Of a DNA stretch of 64,000 nt, positions 38,601 through 51,059 are shown piece after piece. The stretch comes from Desarmillaria ectypa. Taxonomy: Eukaryota > Basidiomycota > Agaricomycetes > Agaricales > Physalacriaceae. The position numbers and the translations under genes were made by a program. The notes under the pieces are model-generated. The model saw nothing but the letters and a program-made list of their open reading frames with translations, was not told where the DNA came from and did no database searches. Each line of letters begins with the position of its first letter. The first letter of the stretch is position 1. Location of the stretch: assembly GCA_030407005.1 (NCBI GenBank), contig JAUDYN010000002.1, forward strand, positions 2,170,001 through 2,234,000, given 5' to 3'.

Positions 38601-41600
38601 TTGACAACCTGAGCATTGTTGGATAGTGGCTGCACAGGCAGCTCTATCAATTGAACCTACATCCAACAACATCAGTTGGACACCCAAAAAGCTGCCTCCC
38701 CCATACCAGTATACAACACAGATGGAAGCCATAACAAGGCAGGTGATGTAACCAAATTTGTGGAACTCTGAATGACCATCAGAGACCACATCAAATGAAT
38801 CGACCTTGCAGTCATAGATTTAGGATCCAAAACAGTATACTTGGGCCATGACTGGCTTAAACACCACAACTCTTTCATCAACTGGAAATCAGGAACCATG
38901 ACATTTGGATGATGTCATTGTATAAAAAATCATTTCACTCTTCCTGACTCCCATGAAGAAGATAGATGGGATGAAGAGCTTGAAGAAGGAGAGATTATTC
39001 TTCAAGCAGTACATCATGCAAATGAATTGGCCACAGCCACCAATGCAGAAAAACTGAAGAAAACATTCAAGGAGCTGGTGCCTCCTCAGTACCAAAGCTT
39101 TAAAGACTTGTTCTCAAAAGAAAGCTTTGATGAACTACCTGACTGAAAACCTTGGGATCACACTATCAAGTTGACTCTCAATGCAAAATCTACACTAGAC
39201 TGCAAGGTCTACCCTCTCAACCAAAATAAACAAGAGCAACTTGACAAGTTCCTCAATGAGAACCTTGATTCTGGAAGAATCTGACCTTCCAAATCCCCAT
39301 TTGCCTCTTCTTTCTTCTTCATCAAGAAAAAAGATGGCTCTCTATGACCTGTTCAGGATCATTGCAAGTTGAACAAAATGATGATCAAGAATTGTTACCC
39401 ACTTCCCTTAATCTCTGAACTCATTGACAAGTTATGGGGAGCCAAGTATTTCTCCAAGCTAGACATTCAATGGGGATACAACAATGTATGAATCCGAGAT
39501 GAAGATGAAGAAAAGGCCATGTTCAGAACTAACCAAGGACTCTTTGAGCCTACAGTCATGTTCTTTGGCCTTACCAATTCACCAGCCACATTCCAGTGGA
39601 TGATGAATGACATTTTCAAGGACCTAATCACCAGAGGAAAAGTCACCATTTACCTCAACGATATTCTCATATTCACAAAATCCCTGTCAGAACACCGCAC
39701 CATTGTTCAACAAGTTCTACAATGCCTACAAGAAAACAAATTGTTTCTTGAAGCAGAAAAATGTGAGTTTGAAGTACTCAAAACTGAATACCTTGGGGTC
39801 ATCATCAGCAAAGATGCTATCTGCATGGATCCTGTCAAGGTCGCTGGAATCACAGAGTGGCCCACTCCTACCAAAAAGAAGGAACTCCAATCATTCTTAG
39901 GGTTCACCAACTTCTATCAAAAGTTCATCTGGGCCTACTCTAAGATTGTACATCCCCTTACTCAGTTAACAGGAAAGGTAGATTGGACATGGGGATTAGA
40001 ACAAGAACAAGTGTTCTCACAACTCAAAAAGTTGATGACCACAAATGTAGTTCTAACAATTCCCTCAGATGAAGGGAAGTTCTGAGTAGAAGCCAACACC
40101 AGCAACAGAGCCATCAGCATTGTTCTAAGCCAAGAACAGAATGGTAAATGGAGGCCTGTCACTTTCATGTCAAAAGCATTGACAGTTACCAAATGCAATT
40201 ATGAAATCTATAACAGAGAATTACTGGCTATCATGTTAGCCTTAGAAGAATGGCATCATTATCTCATGGGCACAAAGGAAACCATTGAAATCTGGACTGA
40301 TCACCAAAATCTCCAGTACTTCTAAAAACCCCAAAAGTTGAATCACCGACAAGCTCAGTGGGTCACAGAATTAGCCAAATACCACTTTATCCTTCAACAT
40401 AAAGCTGGGATTGCTAACAAAAAAGCAGATCTTCTCAGTCGGCAAGATGATCATAATCAAGGAAAGAAAGACAATCAAGATGTAGTCATCCTTTCCTCTA
40501 AACACTTCCAGGCATTAATACTGCCCACTACTGAAGAATGACTTACGTGTATAAGAGATGCAACCTGACAAAAGAGTCAATGGGATCAAGGGATAGAGAA
40601 ATCCCTTAATCATGAATGGGGAATCACCCAAAAAGAAGAAACCTTGTGGTACAATGGACGAATCTATATTCCCCAGGACTCTTCACTCCATGGTGAGATC
40701 ATTTCACAATATCATGATCATATTACTGCTGGACATCCAGGAATCACTAAAATCAAGGAACTTGTCTTATGAGAATATTGGTGGCCAAAAATAAAAAAAG
40801 ACGTCAAAATCTATATCAAGGGATGCAAGACATGTCAAAGGACAAAGAGTGACATGCAGGCCAAGTCTGCTCCTCTTCATCCCAATGCAATCCATGATAC
40901 TCCATGGACTCATATTTCTGTCGACATGATCACTGGTCTTCCAGAATCAGAAGGCTTTGACACCTTACTCATCATCATGGACCGATTCTCCAAGAACATA
41001 ATTCTCATTCCATGTAATGAAGAGTTATCCATCAAAGGATGGGCCCTAATGCTCTGCAACCATGTGTACACAAAACATGGGATGCCACAAGTGGTAATCT
41101 CAGACCAAGGACCCCAGTTCATATCAGCATTCATGAAAGAACTATACCAAATGCTGAATATCACACAAAATGTGTCCATGGCATATCATTCTCAAACTGA
41201 TGGACAGACAGAGAGAGTCAACCAGGAGGTTGAAAAATACCTTTGAATCTTTATCAACCATCAACAGACAGACTGGGTAGCATGGCTACCATTGGCAGAA
41301 TTTGCCCACAACAATCGAATTCATTCTGCTACCGGCAAAAGCCCCTTTATAGTTCTATATGGATGAAATCCTCGACTTATTCCTGATTCAATCCAGAAAA
41401 CCAACTTCACTAATCCTGTGGCCATTGAATTCACCAAAACAATGGCCAAAGTCCATAAAAAAGTTCATGATGCATTGGAAAAGGCAGCGATGCAAATAAA
41501 GGCATAATACGACAAGAAAAAGCAAGCACCTCGTGAATACCACATCAGTGACAAGGTTTGGCTTGATACCGCCAACCTTCATCTTCCACGACCCAAGAAA

Positions 41601-42247
41601 AAACTTGATGATAAATGAACAGGACTATTCAAAATTATCAAGAAATCTGGTATGGCAGCATACAAGTTAAAACTGCCACTGCATTGGAAGATACATCCCC
41701 AATTCAATGAGAAATTGTTGACCCCATACACAGCGCCTTTCTTTCCAAATCAACAACAACTGCTGCCTTCTCCTCCAGACCTCATTGATGGTCAAGAGGA
41801 ATACAAGATCAAAGAAGTTTTGGACTCACATACTCAAAAGGTATGCTCCAAAAGAGGACAACCATCCAGAGAAGTCACAGATTATCTGGTCAAATGGAAA
41901 GGATGGACGAGAGAGCACAACTCTTGGGTCTGAGAAACTGAGATGTCAAATGCAACAGAAGCAATCCAAGAATATAAGGCCAGCATAAACTGCACCTTAT
42001 ATATTCCAAAAATCATAACCAAGAGCAAAGTAGTGGTCAAGATCGTAGACCATGAATACTCCAACAATGGTGATGTCGCATACCTAGCACAATGAAGGGA
42101 TGGATATCAGAAATGGATCGTCAATCCAGATCAGGACTTATAGAAAAACCTGATTGATCAGTACTAGATCAGTCAAGTCGAAACACAACTCGATGCCCCC
42201 AAAGAAGAATCTTAGCAGTCAGGATGACTGCCTTAACAAGAGGGTAA
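38601..42247 (+). pseudogene. FE pol: protease, RT, RNase H, integrase, chromodomain
   Basis: Protease ALLDSGCTGSSIN (about 38,610). RT from about 39,100 with SKLDIQWGYNNV, TNQGLFEPTVMFFGLTNSPA and the catalytic box YLND (expected YLDD, about 39,650). RNase H with [17 protein letters not shown] and WTDHQNLQYF. Integrase zinc domain ending YIKGCKTCQRTKSDMQAK, core SVDMITGLPESEGFD, VISDQGPQFISAF and NQEVEKYL. Canonical chromodomain DYLVKWKGWTREHNSWV (about 41,890), then a second motif VDHEYSNNGDVAYLAQ. Most stops are TGA or TAG. Confidence 0.9.
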
Positions 42248-42673
42248 TGTTATGATTTTTTCATTATCTTATCTTATCCAAGTCATATCTATGACTCATC
42301 CATTTAATCCACTGCAGTTCTCACCTCATATCAACATACTCACTGACAACCACCCCAGTTCACATGAAATGTCACCCTTATCCTCTCCCATTGGACTATG
42401 ATCCATCTGGCTCCACATCATCCTCACATGAACTGTACCGTTTTCTCATAAACTATATTATTTCACCTATTAATAAACACCATACTTACAGTATATAAGT
42501 AGAGTAAAACTCACCATTGTACTCTATCTTTTGACTAAATTACATTCTTATACCTCTAACTGCACTACACTAAAGACCAGGCTTAACTCTCTCAATGGGT
42601 GATTGTTTGAACACGTAACAGCCCAGGAGAATAGCTTACATCCCAAGTCACATGTATAAGATGGGCCATAACA
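42248..42673 (+). repeat. FE 3' LTR
   Basis: 426 bp, same length as the 5' LTR, ends CCATAACA. It keeps CpGs (TACCGTTTT, GAACACGTAAC) that are TATCATTTT and GAATGTGTAAC in the 5' copy. Confidence 0.92.
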
Positions 42674-42678
42674 ACTGG

Positions 42679-44071
42679 CCTCCATTTGCCATTCTGTTTC
42701 TGGCTTAGTATGGTGCTGATGGCTCCATCACTAGAATCTGCCTCTACTCAGAATTTTCCCTTATCTGAGGGGATCGTTTGAACAATGTTTGTGGTCATCA
42801 ACTTCTTGAGTTGTGAAAACACTTGTTCTTGATCTGATCCCCAAGTCCAGTCTGTTTTCCTGGTTAACTGGGTAAGGGGTCATACAATCTTGGAATAATT
42901 GTGTATGAATTTTCAATAGAAATTAGTGAACCCTAAGAAAGACTGGAGTTTCTTCTTTTTTGTCAGGGTGGGCCATTCTGCTATTCCTGCTACTTTGATG
43001 GGATCCATGCAGATGGTGTCTTCACTGATAATCACCCCAAGATATTCAGTTTCCAGTACTTCAAACTCACATTTCTTGGCTTTGAGAAATAGCTTGTTTT
43101 CTCATAGTTGTTGGAGGACTTGTCAAACAATGATTCAGTGTTTGGATAGGGATTTGGTAAAGATGAGAATGTCATCGAGGTAGATGGTCATCTTTCCTCT
43201 GGCAATGAGGTCCTTGAAGATGTTGTTCATCATCCATTGAAAGATAGTGGGAGAATTGGTAAGGCCAAAGAACATAACTGTAGGCTCAAAGAGTCCTTGA
43301 TTAGTTCTAAATATGGCTTTTTCTTCATCTCCTTTTTAGATTCATACATTGTTGTATCCCCATCAAATGTCTAGTCTGGAGAAGTATTTTGCTTCTCATA
43401 ACTTGTCAATGAGTTCTGATATCAATGGAAGTGGATAATGATTCTTGATCATCATTTCATCCAGTTTTTGGTAATCCTGAACAGGGTGTAAAGAGCCATC
43501 CTTTTTCTTGATGAAGAAGAAAGAGGAGGCAAAGAGGGATTCAGAAGGACAGATCCATCCAGAGTCAAGATTTGCATCAAGGAATTTATCCAGTTGTTCT
43601 TGTTCATTTCTGTTGAGTGGGTAGACTTTACAGTCTAGAATAGATTTGGCATTGGGGATTAACTCAATGGCATGATCCCATGGTTTTTGGTCTGGTAATT
43701 CATCAAAGCTTTCTTTAGAGAACAAGTCTCTAAAGCTTTGATACTGAGGAGACACAAGTTCCTTGAAAGTCTTCTTTGGTTTTTCAGCATTTGCAGCTGC
43801 TGCCAATTCATTAGCATGATGTATGGCTCTGAGGACAATGTCTTCTTGCATGTTTATCGCAAGGATGGTTTCACCTTTCTCCAGTTCTTCACTCCAATCA
43901 TCATTTGGAGTTCCATGAATTCAGTTACATCACCTGCTTTATTATGGGTCTCATCAGCATTGTAAATGAGTATGGGAGTAGCAGCTTTTCTGGTATCCAA
44001 CTGGTGTTGTTGGACATAGGTTCAGTTGATAGAGCTGCCAGTGCAACCACTATCCAACAATGCATGGGTTG
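42679..44071 (-). pseudogene. GO pol, N-terminal part: RT and protease
   Basis: Minus strand. RT has a GLFEPTVMFFGLTNSPT-type stretch (about 43,290) and an intact YLDD box (about 43,170). 43,851-43,396 is open for 151 codons and includes AKSILDCKVYPLNRNEQEQL and the KKKDGSLHPVQDYQKLDEM region. Protease site ALLDSGCTGS at about 44,065-44,036. GY is inserted about ten codons upstream of that site; the frame continues at 55,219. Confidence 0.85.
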
Positions 44072-44076
44072 TCAAG

Positions 44077-44493
44077 TGTTAGGTATCACCTTAGTCACAT
44101 GACTTGGGATGTCAGCTGGTCTCTAGGGGCTGTTATATGTTCAAACAATTACCCGAGTAGAGACTTAAGCATAGTCTTCGGTGTGTGAGAGTAAGGAGTA
44201 TATGATTAAAGTTTAGTCAAAAGATAGAGTACAACTGTGTAGTTTACTCTGTTTATATACTATTTCTACAGTGATATATTTAGCTGAAACAGTTTGGTCC
44301 ATACGTGAATGGTGTCGAAGTATGGTGGTCCGGAAGGATCATGCAACCAATAGAAAGTGTCTGGGGTGACAGATGGTGAGAATAAGGGTAGGAGTCGGCG
44401 AGTAGCTGGATATGAGTCAGAATCAATGTCTGATAAGATGGCTGAGTCATGGATATGACTCGGATATGATAAGATAATGAAAAAATCATAATA
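44077..44493 (-). repeat. GY 3' LTR (left)
   Basis: TGTTAGGTATCACC...CATAATA, then TTACCCCCTTGTTAAAG (polypurine tract complement). Primer-region motif reads TTAGTCAAAAGAT here but TTAGTCGAAAGAT in the right LTR, a CpG lost on one side. Confidence 0.92.
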
Positions 44494-47400
44494 TTACCCC
44501 CTTGTTAAAGCAGTCATCCTGACTGCTAAGGTTCTTCTTTTGGGGTGTCGAATTGTGTCATGATTTGACTGACCCAGTACTGGTCAATCAGCTTTTTCCA
44601 TAGATTCTCATCTGAATTGATAATCCATTTAGTATATCTGTCTTTTCATTTGATGAGGTAGGCTATGTCACCATGTTCCGAGTATTCATAGTCTAGGATC
44701 TTGACCACTGCTTTGCCGTTGGTTATGATTTTTGGAGTGTATATAGTGCAGTTTATGCTGGCCTGATACTCTTGGATCACTTCTACTGCATTTGTCATCT
44801 CATTCTCTCGGACCCATGAGTTGTGTTCACAGGTCCATCCTTTCCACTTGACTAGGTAGTCCATGACTTCCCTAGATGGCTGACCTTTCTTGGATCATAC
44901 CTTCCTGGTGCATGAGTCCAAGACTTCTTTGATTTCATACTCTTCTTGTCCATCAATGAGGTCCAGAGGAGGAGGCGGCAGTGATTGCTGGTTCAGGAAT
45001 GATGGTGTGATATAAGGAGTCAGTAATTTCTTGTTAAAATGGGGATGAATCTTCCAGTGGGGCAGAAGTTTCAACTTGTATGCTACTGCTCCTGATTTTT
45101 CAATGATTTCAAATGGTCCCATTCATTTGTCATCAAGTTTCTTCTTTGGTTGAGGAAGATGAAGGTTGGCAGTGTCGAGCCAAACCTTATCACCAACTTG
45201 ATATTCCTGCAGCAATTGTTTTCATTTGTCATATTATGCTTTCATTTGCACCGCTGCCTTTTCTAAGGCATCATGTACCTCCTTATAGACCTTGGCCATT
45301 GTTTCAGTAAAGTCGACTGCTGCCGGGTTAGCAAAGCTGGTCTTTTGCATTGACTCAGGAATGAGTTAGGGATTCTGTCTGTATAGGACCATGAATGGAC
45401 TTTTGCCCATAGCCAAATGAATTTGGTTGTTGTGGGCGAATTCTGCCAATGGTAGCTATGCTACCCAATCTGTCTGTCGATGATTGACAAAGATATGGAG
45501 ATATTTTTCAATCTCTTGGTTTACCCTCTCTGTCTGTCCATCTGTCTGGGGATGATATGCCATTGAGGCATTTTGTGTGATGTCCAGCATTCGATAAAGT
45601 TCCTTCATGAATGCTGAGACAAACTGGGGTCCTCGGTCAGATATGACGACTTGTGGCATCCCATGTTTTGTGTATACATGGTTGTGGAGCATTAACACCC
45701 ATCCTTTTGCTGACAACTCCTCGTTACATGGAATGAGGAGAATGTTCTTGGAGAACCAATCTACGATGACGAGTAGGGCATCAAAACCTTCAGATTCCAG
45801 GAGACCGGTAACCATATCCACAGAAATGTGCATCCAGGGGGTATCGGGTATGGCATTAGGATGAAGAGATGCAGCCTTAGCCTGTGTATCACTCTTTGTT
45901 CGCTGACAAGTCTCACATCCCTTGATGTAGGACTCAACGTCTTTCTTCATCTTGGGCCACCAGTATTTGCAGAGTATAAGTTCCTTGGTCTTTGCAATTC
46001 CTAGATGCCCGGCAGTGATGTGATCATGATATTGGGAGATGATTTCACCGCATAGAGTAGAGTCATTGGGAATATAGACTTGTCTGTCATACCACAAGAG
46101 TTCATTTTCTTGGGTAATTCCTCATTCATGATTGAGAGATTTCTCAATCCCTTGATCTCACTGGTCTTTTTGTCATGTTGCATCTTTTATACGCATGGTT
46201 CATTCTTTGGTAGTGGGCAATATTAATGCCCAGAAATATTCTGGAGACAGGATGACAATGTCTTGATTGTCTTCCTTCCCCTGATCATGATCATCTTGTT
46301 GACTGAGAAAGTCTGCCTTCTTGTTGGCAGTTTCAGCTTTATGTTGAAGGATAAAGTGGTACTCTGCCAACTCCATGACCCATCGAGCTTGTCAGCGGTT
46401 CAACTTCTGCAGTTTTTGGAAGTACTGGAGGTTTTGGTGATCCATCCAGATTTCAATGGTTTCTTTGGCACCCATAAGGTAATGGCACCATTCTTCCAGT
46501 GCTAGCATAATTGCTAGTAGTTTCTTGTCGTATATCTCATAATTGTGCTTGGTAATGGTTAGCGCTTTTGACATGAAAGTGACTGGCCTCCATTTTCCAT
46601 TCTGTTCCTGGCTCAGGACAGCACCAATGGCTCTGTCACTGGTGTTGGCTTCTACTCAGAATTTCCCATTGTCTGAGGGGATCATTAGGACTACGTTCAT
46701 TGTCATCAGCTTCTTGAGCTGATTGAATGCTTGTTCTTGTTCCAATCCCCATGTCCAATCTACTTTTCCAGTTAACTGGGTAAGGGGACATACAATCTTG
46801 GAATAATCGCAGATGAACTTGCGGTAGAAGTTCATGAAACCTAAGAAAGACTGTAATTCTTTCTTCTTCGTTGGAGTAGGCCATTCCACTATTCCAGCAA
46901 TCTTGACTGGATCCATGTGAATGGCATCTTCAGTGATGATCACTCCTAAGTACTTGGTTTTGAGTACCTCAAACTCGCATTTCTCAGCTTTGAGGAACAA
47001 TTTGTTCTCTCAGAGATGTTGGAGAACTTGCCAAACTATGTCTCGATGTTCAGACAGGGATTTCATGAAGATAAGGATGTTGTCGAGATAGATCGTAACT
47101 TTTTCTCTGGTGATCAAATCCTTGAATATATTGTTCATCATCCACTGGAATATAGCAGATGAATTTGTGAGGCCAAAGAACATGACCATCAGCTCAAAGA
47201 GTCCTTGGTTAGTCCTGAATGTGGCTTTTTCTTTGTCTCCATCTCTGATATGGACATTGTTGTATCCCCATCGAACGTCCAACTTGGAGAAGTATTTGGC
47301 TCCACATAACTTATCAATAAGTTCAGAGATCAAGGGGAGGGGATAACGATTCTTGATCATCATTTCATTCAGTTTATGATAGTCCTGAACAGGTCATAGC

Positions 47401-48170
47401 AAACCATCCTTTTTCTTGACAAAGAAGAAAAGGGAGGCGAAAGGGGATTTCAAGGGACAGATTCATTCTGAGTCCAAGTTCTCATCGAGAAACTTGTTGA
47501 GTTGTTCTTGCTCATTTCAGTTAAGCAGATAGACTTTACTCTCTAGAGTGGATTTCGCATTAGGGACGAGTTCGATGGCATGATCCCAGGGTCTTCATTC
47601 GGGTAAATCTCTAAAGCTTTGATATTGAGGAGGCATGAGCTCCTCAAAGGTCTGTCTTGGTTTCTCGGCATTTGCTGCTGCTGCCAGTTCATTTGTGTGA
47701 TGGACCGCTTGAAGGATGATTTCTTCTTGCATGTTGACTGCAAGAATACTTTCATCTTTCTCTAGCTCTTCGTCCTATTGGTCTTCTTCATCTGCATTGG
47801 GCAGCGTGAAGTGGTTCTGAATGCAATGACACCATCTGAATGTCATGGTCCCTGCCTTCCAGTTGACGAAAGGATTGTGGCATTTAAGCCAGTCATAGCT
47901 CAAGTACATGGTCTTGGAGCCTAAGTCAGTGACCGCAAGGTTGATTCATTCACTGTGGTCTCTGATGGTCATTCGGAGTTCCACAAATTCAGTGACATTG
48001 CCCGCCTTATTGCACATTCCATCGGCATTATAGACTAGTATCGGGGCAGTGGCCTTTCATGTATTCAACTGGTGTTGTTGGACATAAGTTCGGTTGATAG
48101 AGCTGCCAGTACAGCCACTATCCAACAATGCTCGGGTTGTCAATGTCTGCTTCCCAGTACATGGGGAAAG
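44494..48170 (-). pseudogene. GY pol: protease to chromodomain
   Basis: Protease TRALLDSGCTGSSINR at about 48,145-48,098. RT 47,363-46,656 with a YLDN box (expected YLDD). RNase H about 46,660-46,380. Integrase 46,097-45,456 open for 213 codons: zinc domain HDHITAGHLGIAKTKEL with YIKGCETCQRTKSDTQAK, then the DDE core with VDMVTGLLESEGFDALLVIV, VISDRGPQFVSAF and VNQEIEKYL intact. Chromodomain DYLVKWKGWTCEHNSWV (44,864-44,810) is followed by the second motif VKILDYEYSEHGDIAYL. A few TGA stops and at least one frame change. Confidence 0.9.
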
Positions 48171-49600
48171 CTGGATATCCACCAGAAAGTCTCATCCTGA
48201 GCTTCTAGTACTGCAGATATAGCTGATCGGTTCGTGGAGTTCATAGAGCTGCTCATGAGCAGGACTTCCTCTGGTTCTCAAGCTCTGAACGAGCTCATTG
48301 TCTATCTCTCCATGTTGTTTGGGATGAATCCAAATGGAGAGAACTGCTTTGGCGGCTGCCAAGTTCTTGGAGCTGCGAATGGCGTGCAGAGTCCAGTCAA
48401 TCCCAAATGGCCTGTACCATTGGTGATCATCCACCTTCCTTTCAGACAGGACTTTCAGTTCGGCATTTCTTGGTACATCAGAAAGGCTTTGGGTTCTGTG
48501 CTTCCCAATTGGGCAAGACTTCAGGTTTAGTACCCCCTTGTTAGGCAGGGCATTGGGTTCGGTACTTCCCAGTGCATCAGGAAACGTTCGGGACTTCCTT
48601 TCTGGGTAAGTCTATTGGGGTACTGGCTTTGGACTGGCTGGCTTGCCATAGTCTAAAGGCGGTATCATCCTCTTCGTCAGGTACTTCAACAATGGTGGTT
48701 CTGCTGAAATGCCCCCTCTTTATTGCCTGGGCACTAGCGACTTTCCTCTGTTCTTCAGCTCTAGTTCACTTGGAAACTTCCCAGGCTTCAGAAGGAGTCT
48801 GGTATCAGCTTGAGGCATTTGAAGTTCTGCTTTTACTAGCTGTTGCGGCAGAGTACTGAGCAGTAGTGGCTGGGGCAAATCTCATCAGCATTGCTGTCAG
48901 CTGCACTACCAGCTGTTCTCCCACCAGTCCAGCTAGCACATAGCCCCAGTCCTGGCCTTGGTGGACACTCTCCTGGTCCCCCACCAACCCTGGTGAGGTT
49001 GGTGGGCTTGTCCCTCTGCTCGAGGAGGGCACTGGTGCATTCAGACTTCTGGGAGGCCCGAAGGAGTCCCACCTACTAGCCCCTGTCCATCGCTGATCGC
49101 TCAGCAGCGTATCCAGTGAGCTAGGCTTGTTGGACTTTGTGGCAGTGCCAGCACCACCTGGCAAGTCCTGCATCTTGTCGGGGGCTCAGGATTTGTCACT
49201 ACAGATATTCGTGTCAGCTTCTTGAAGAAGGATGATATACCTGTTTTTATTTGATTTTTGATTTGTCTTCAGCTTTGGGGTCTGTGAAGTCATGTGATAG
49301 ATAGTCATATTGTCATGTGATTGTCTATGTTTATAGCTATTAGTCTGACCCACGGAAACTGAGGACTCGCCTTCAGACTTGGTCAAGCAAGGGGAATTGA
49401 ACTCTTGTTGACCTAGTCTTTTACTTCCTCTATCTTGGATGTAACCAGCACCACTTTGTTAGTGGGCCCCAAGAATCTGACCTCTTTCTTCTCTTTTCTC
49501 CTAGGGCAATCCCTGCTCAGGTGACCTTTTTCATCACACCTGAAGCAGCACCCCTCAGCTCATTACCAGTCTAGGTCCATGGGCTTCCCTGCCCCTCCAT

Positions 49601-51059
49601 TGATATGCCGTCTACACATTCACACCTAGATTTTGCAATTTTGTAACAATACTATTGCACATCTATCCTATACTAGTGATACATAGAAGATTATAGCTGA
49701 GGCTTTGAGCTGATAGTTAAAAGCAGTAAGCAACTGGTAGAGCCAGGACTTAGATGCAACACCATTAGTGGGTTAAATCTACCAGCCGGCCAGACTAGTA
49801 ACTCAAATGCTAGCAGGACTAAGTGAAATACAGCCACTAGCAAACGAAGGATGCTACTAGCACACAAAAACCAGGAGCAGAGTACACAGATCTCATCAAG
49901 TTCTGTCACTAGCAGCCCAGACTGGGCATAAACGCCTAAGTCAGGATAACTAGTTACATGGCAATCTTGAAACAAGACTTAGAAATAAATTAGGAATGGA
50001 TTAACCTTGAGCCCAGATCTGACTATTTCAATATAGATCTCTTATGATCGATGCTAGTGGAGCCGGACTGCACTCTCGATCATGATCAGATAGCTGTTAC
50101 AGGTACCAATATCTGGATATTCATATAACTGCGTTACTAGGGCATGTAGTTATGCCAAGGGTGCGGAAAGACCAACTGTGGAGTCTCTAGACCGAATATT
50201 TGAAAAGAAAACAGACTAGACCGACTATTGTGTGATTATTCACCATTATTCATGACTAGCCAAGAAATCCTTACCAATATACCCTATACCCAGATGATAT
50301 TTATAGTTCTGCCTCAGTAGCATATAAGTAGTGGAATGGGCACTCGTGCAAAGCAGGCAAGCCATCCCCGCAGTTGAGCCCTCACTGGTAGTAACTGGTG
50401 TCCCCAATTAAAGGCTTTTGTGCTTAACCTCGATGGAGTGATTAATAGTCGCTAAGTCACCAATAGAATTGCATTGAATTGAAGTCCATTAGAGTCACTG
50501 TTGTGTCCTGCAAAGGTCCGGAGTGTTTTGAAGTTAGTTCAAGCAAAGTTCTTGGAGTTATAGTTTATTCTTAGGCCAAGAGTGCCACTAGTTAGCCAAG
50601 AGTGTGGCTAGTCAAGTGTTTATCACTTGTAGGAAGCAGTATATGGCCAAGAGTGCCATCAGTTTATTCTTAGGCCAAGAGCGCCACTAGTCAGCCAAGA
50701 GTGTGACTGGTCAAGTGTTTATCACTTGTAGGAAGCAGTATAGGGCCAAGAGCACCACCAGTCTGAAGCAGTTTCAGTCAGAATGAGTGCAGTAGCTCAA
50801 ACCAAGTCACTCTTATCCAATTGTGTCTTACTCACCCCACTAGTATAAGTAGTACTTTGTATAAACTCACTAGTAATGAATAAAATGTCTTTAAGACAAT
50901 TGTACTTGATTATTGCAGTCTGCAGAGTGCTTCCATCATACTCGAAACTGCCCGAATTCAATATTGGTGATTAAGTGTAGAGTAGTAAGAGGTTTAGTGT
51001 GATTGGTGTTCATTGCCATTCCCTAATTCTTTTGTCACTCGCTGTTACCAAGCACATCA
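49601..51059 (+). repeat. SL-A, 1,459-bp LTR-like unit (solo)
   Basis: Opens TGATATGCCG and closes GCACATCA (TG...CA, imperfect 8-bp terminal inverted repeat). TATAAG at 50,844-50,849 and AATAAA at 50,879-50,884 are ordered as in an LTR read on the plus strand. It has no long coding frame. The only ORF of note, 49,975-49,691 on the minus strand (94 codons), recurs unchanged in SL-B. It carries a 99-bp tandem duplication at about 50,562-50,760 and retains more CpG than the surrounding gag. No clean TSD seen. Best read as a solo LTR of an element with no internal part in this window. Confidence 0.75.
50562..50760 (+). repeat. 99-bp tandem duplication inside SL-A
   Basis: Two copies starting AGTTTATTCTTAGGCCAAGA at 50,562 and 50,661, each containing GCCAAGAGTGTG and TCAAGTGTTTATCACTTGTA. 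The same pair occurs inverted in SL-B at about 53,017-53,215. Confidence 0.8.

Larger units (their letters stand above)
34356..42673 (+). mobile_element. Complete gypsy retrotransposon FE inside GO
   Basis: 8,318 bp with two 426-bp LTRs (34,356-34,781; 42,248-42,673). The flanks are ACTAG (34,351-34,355) and ACTGG (42,674-42,678), a 5-bp target duplication with one transition. Removing FE restores the GO RNase H sequence. It carries all gypsy domains in order on the plus strand, but with many TGA stops. Confidence 0.93.
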
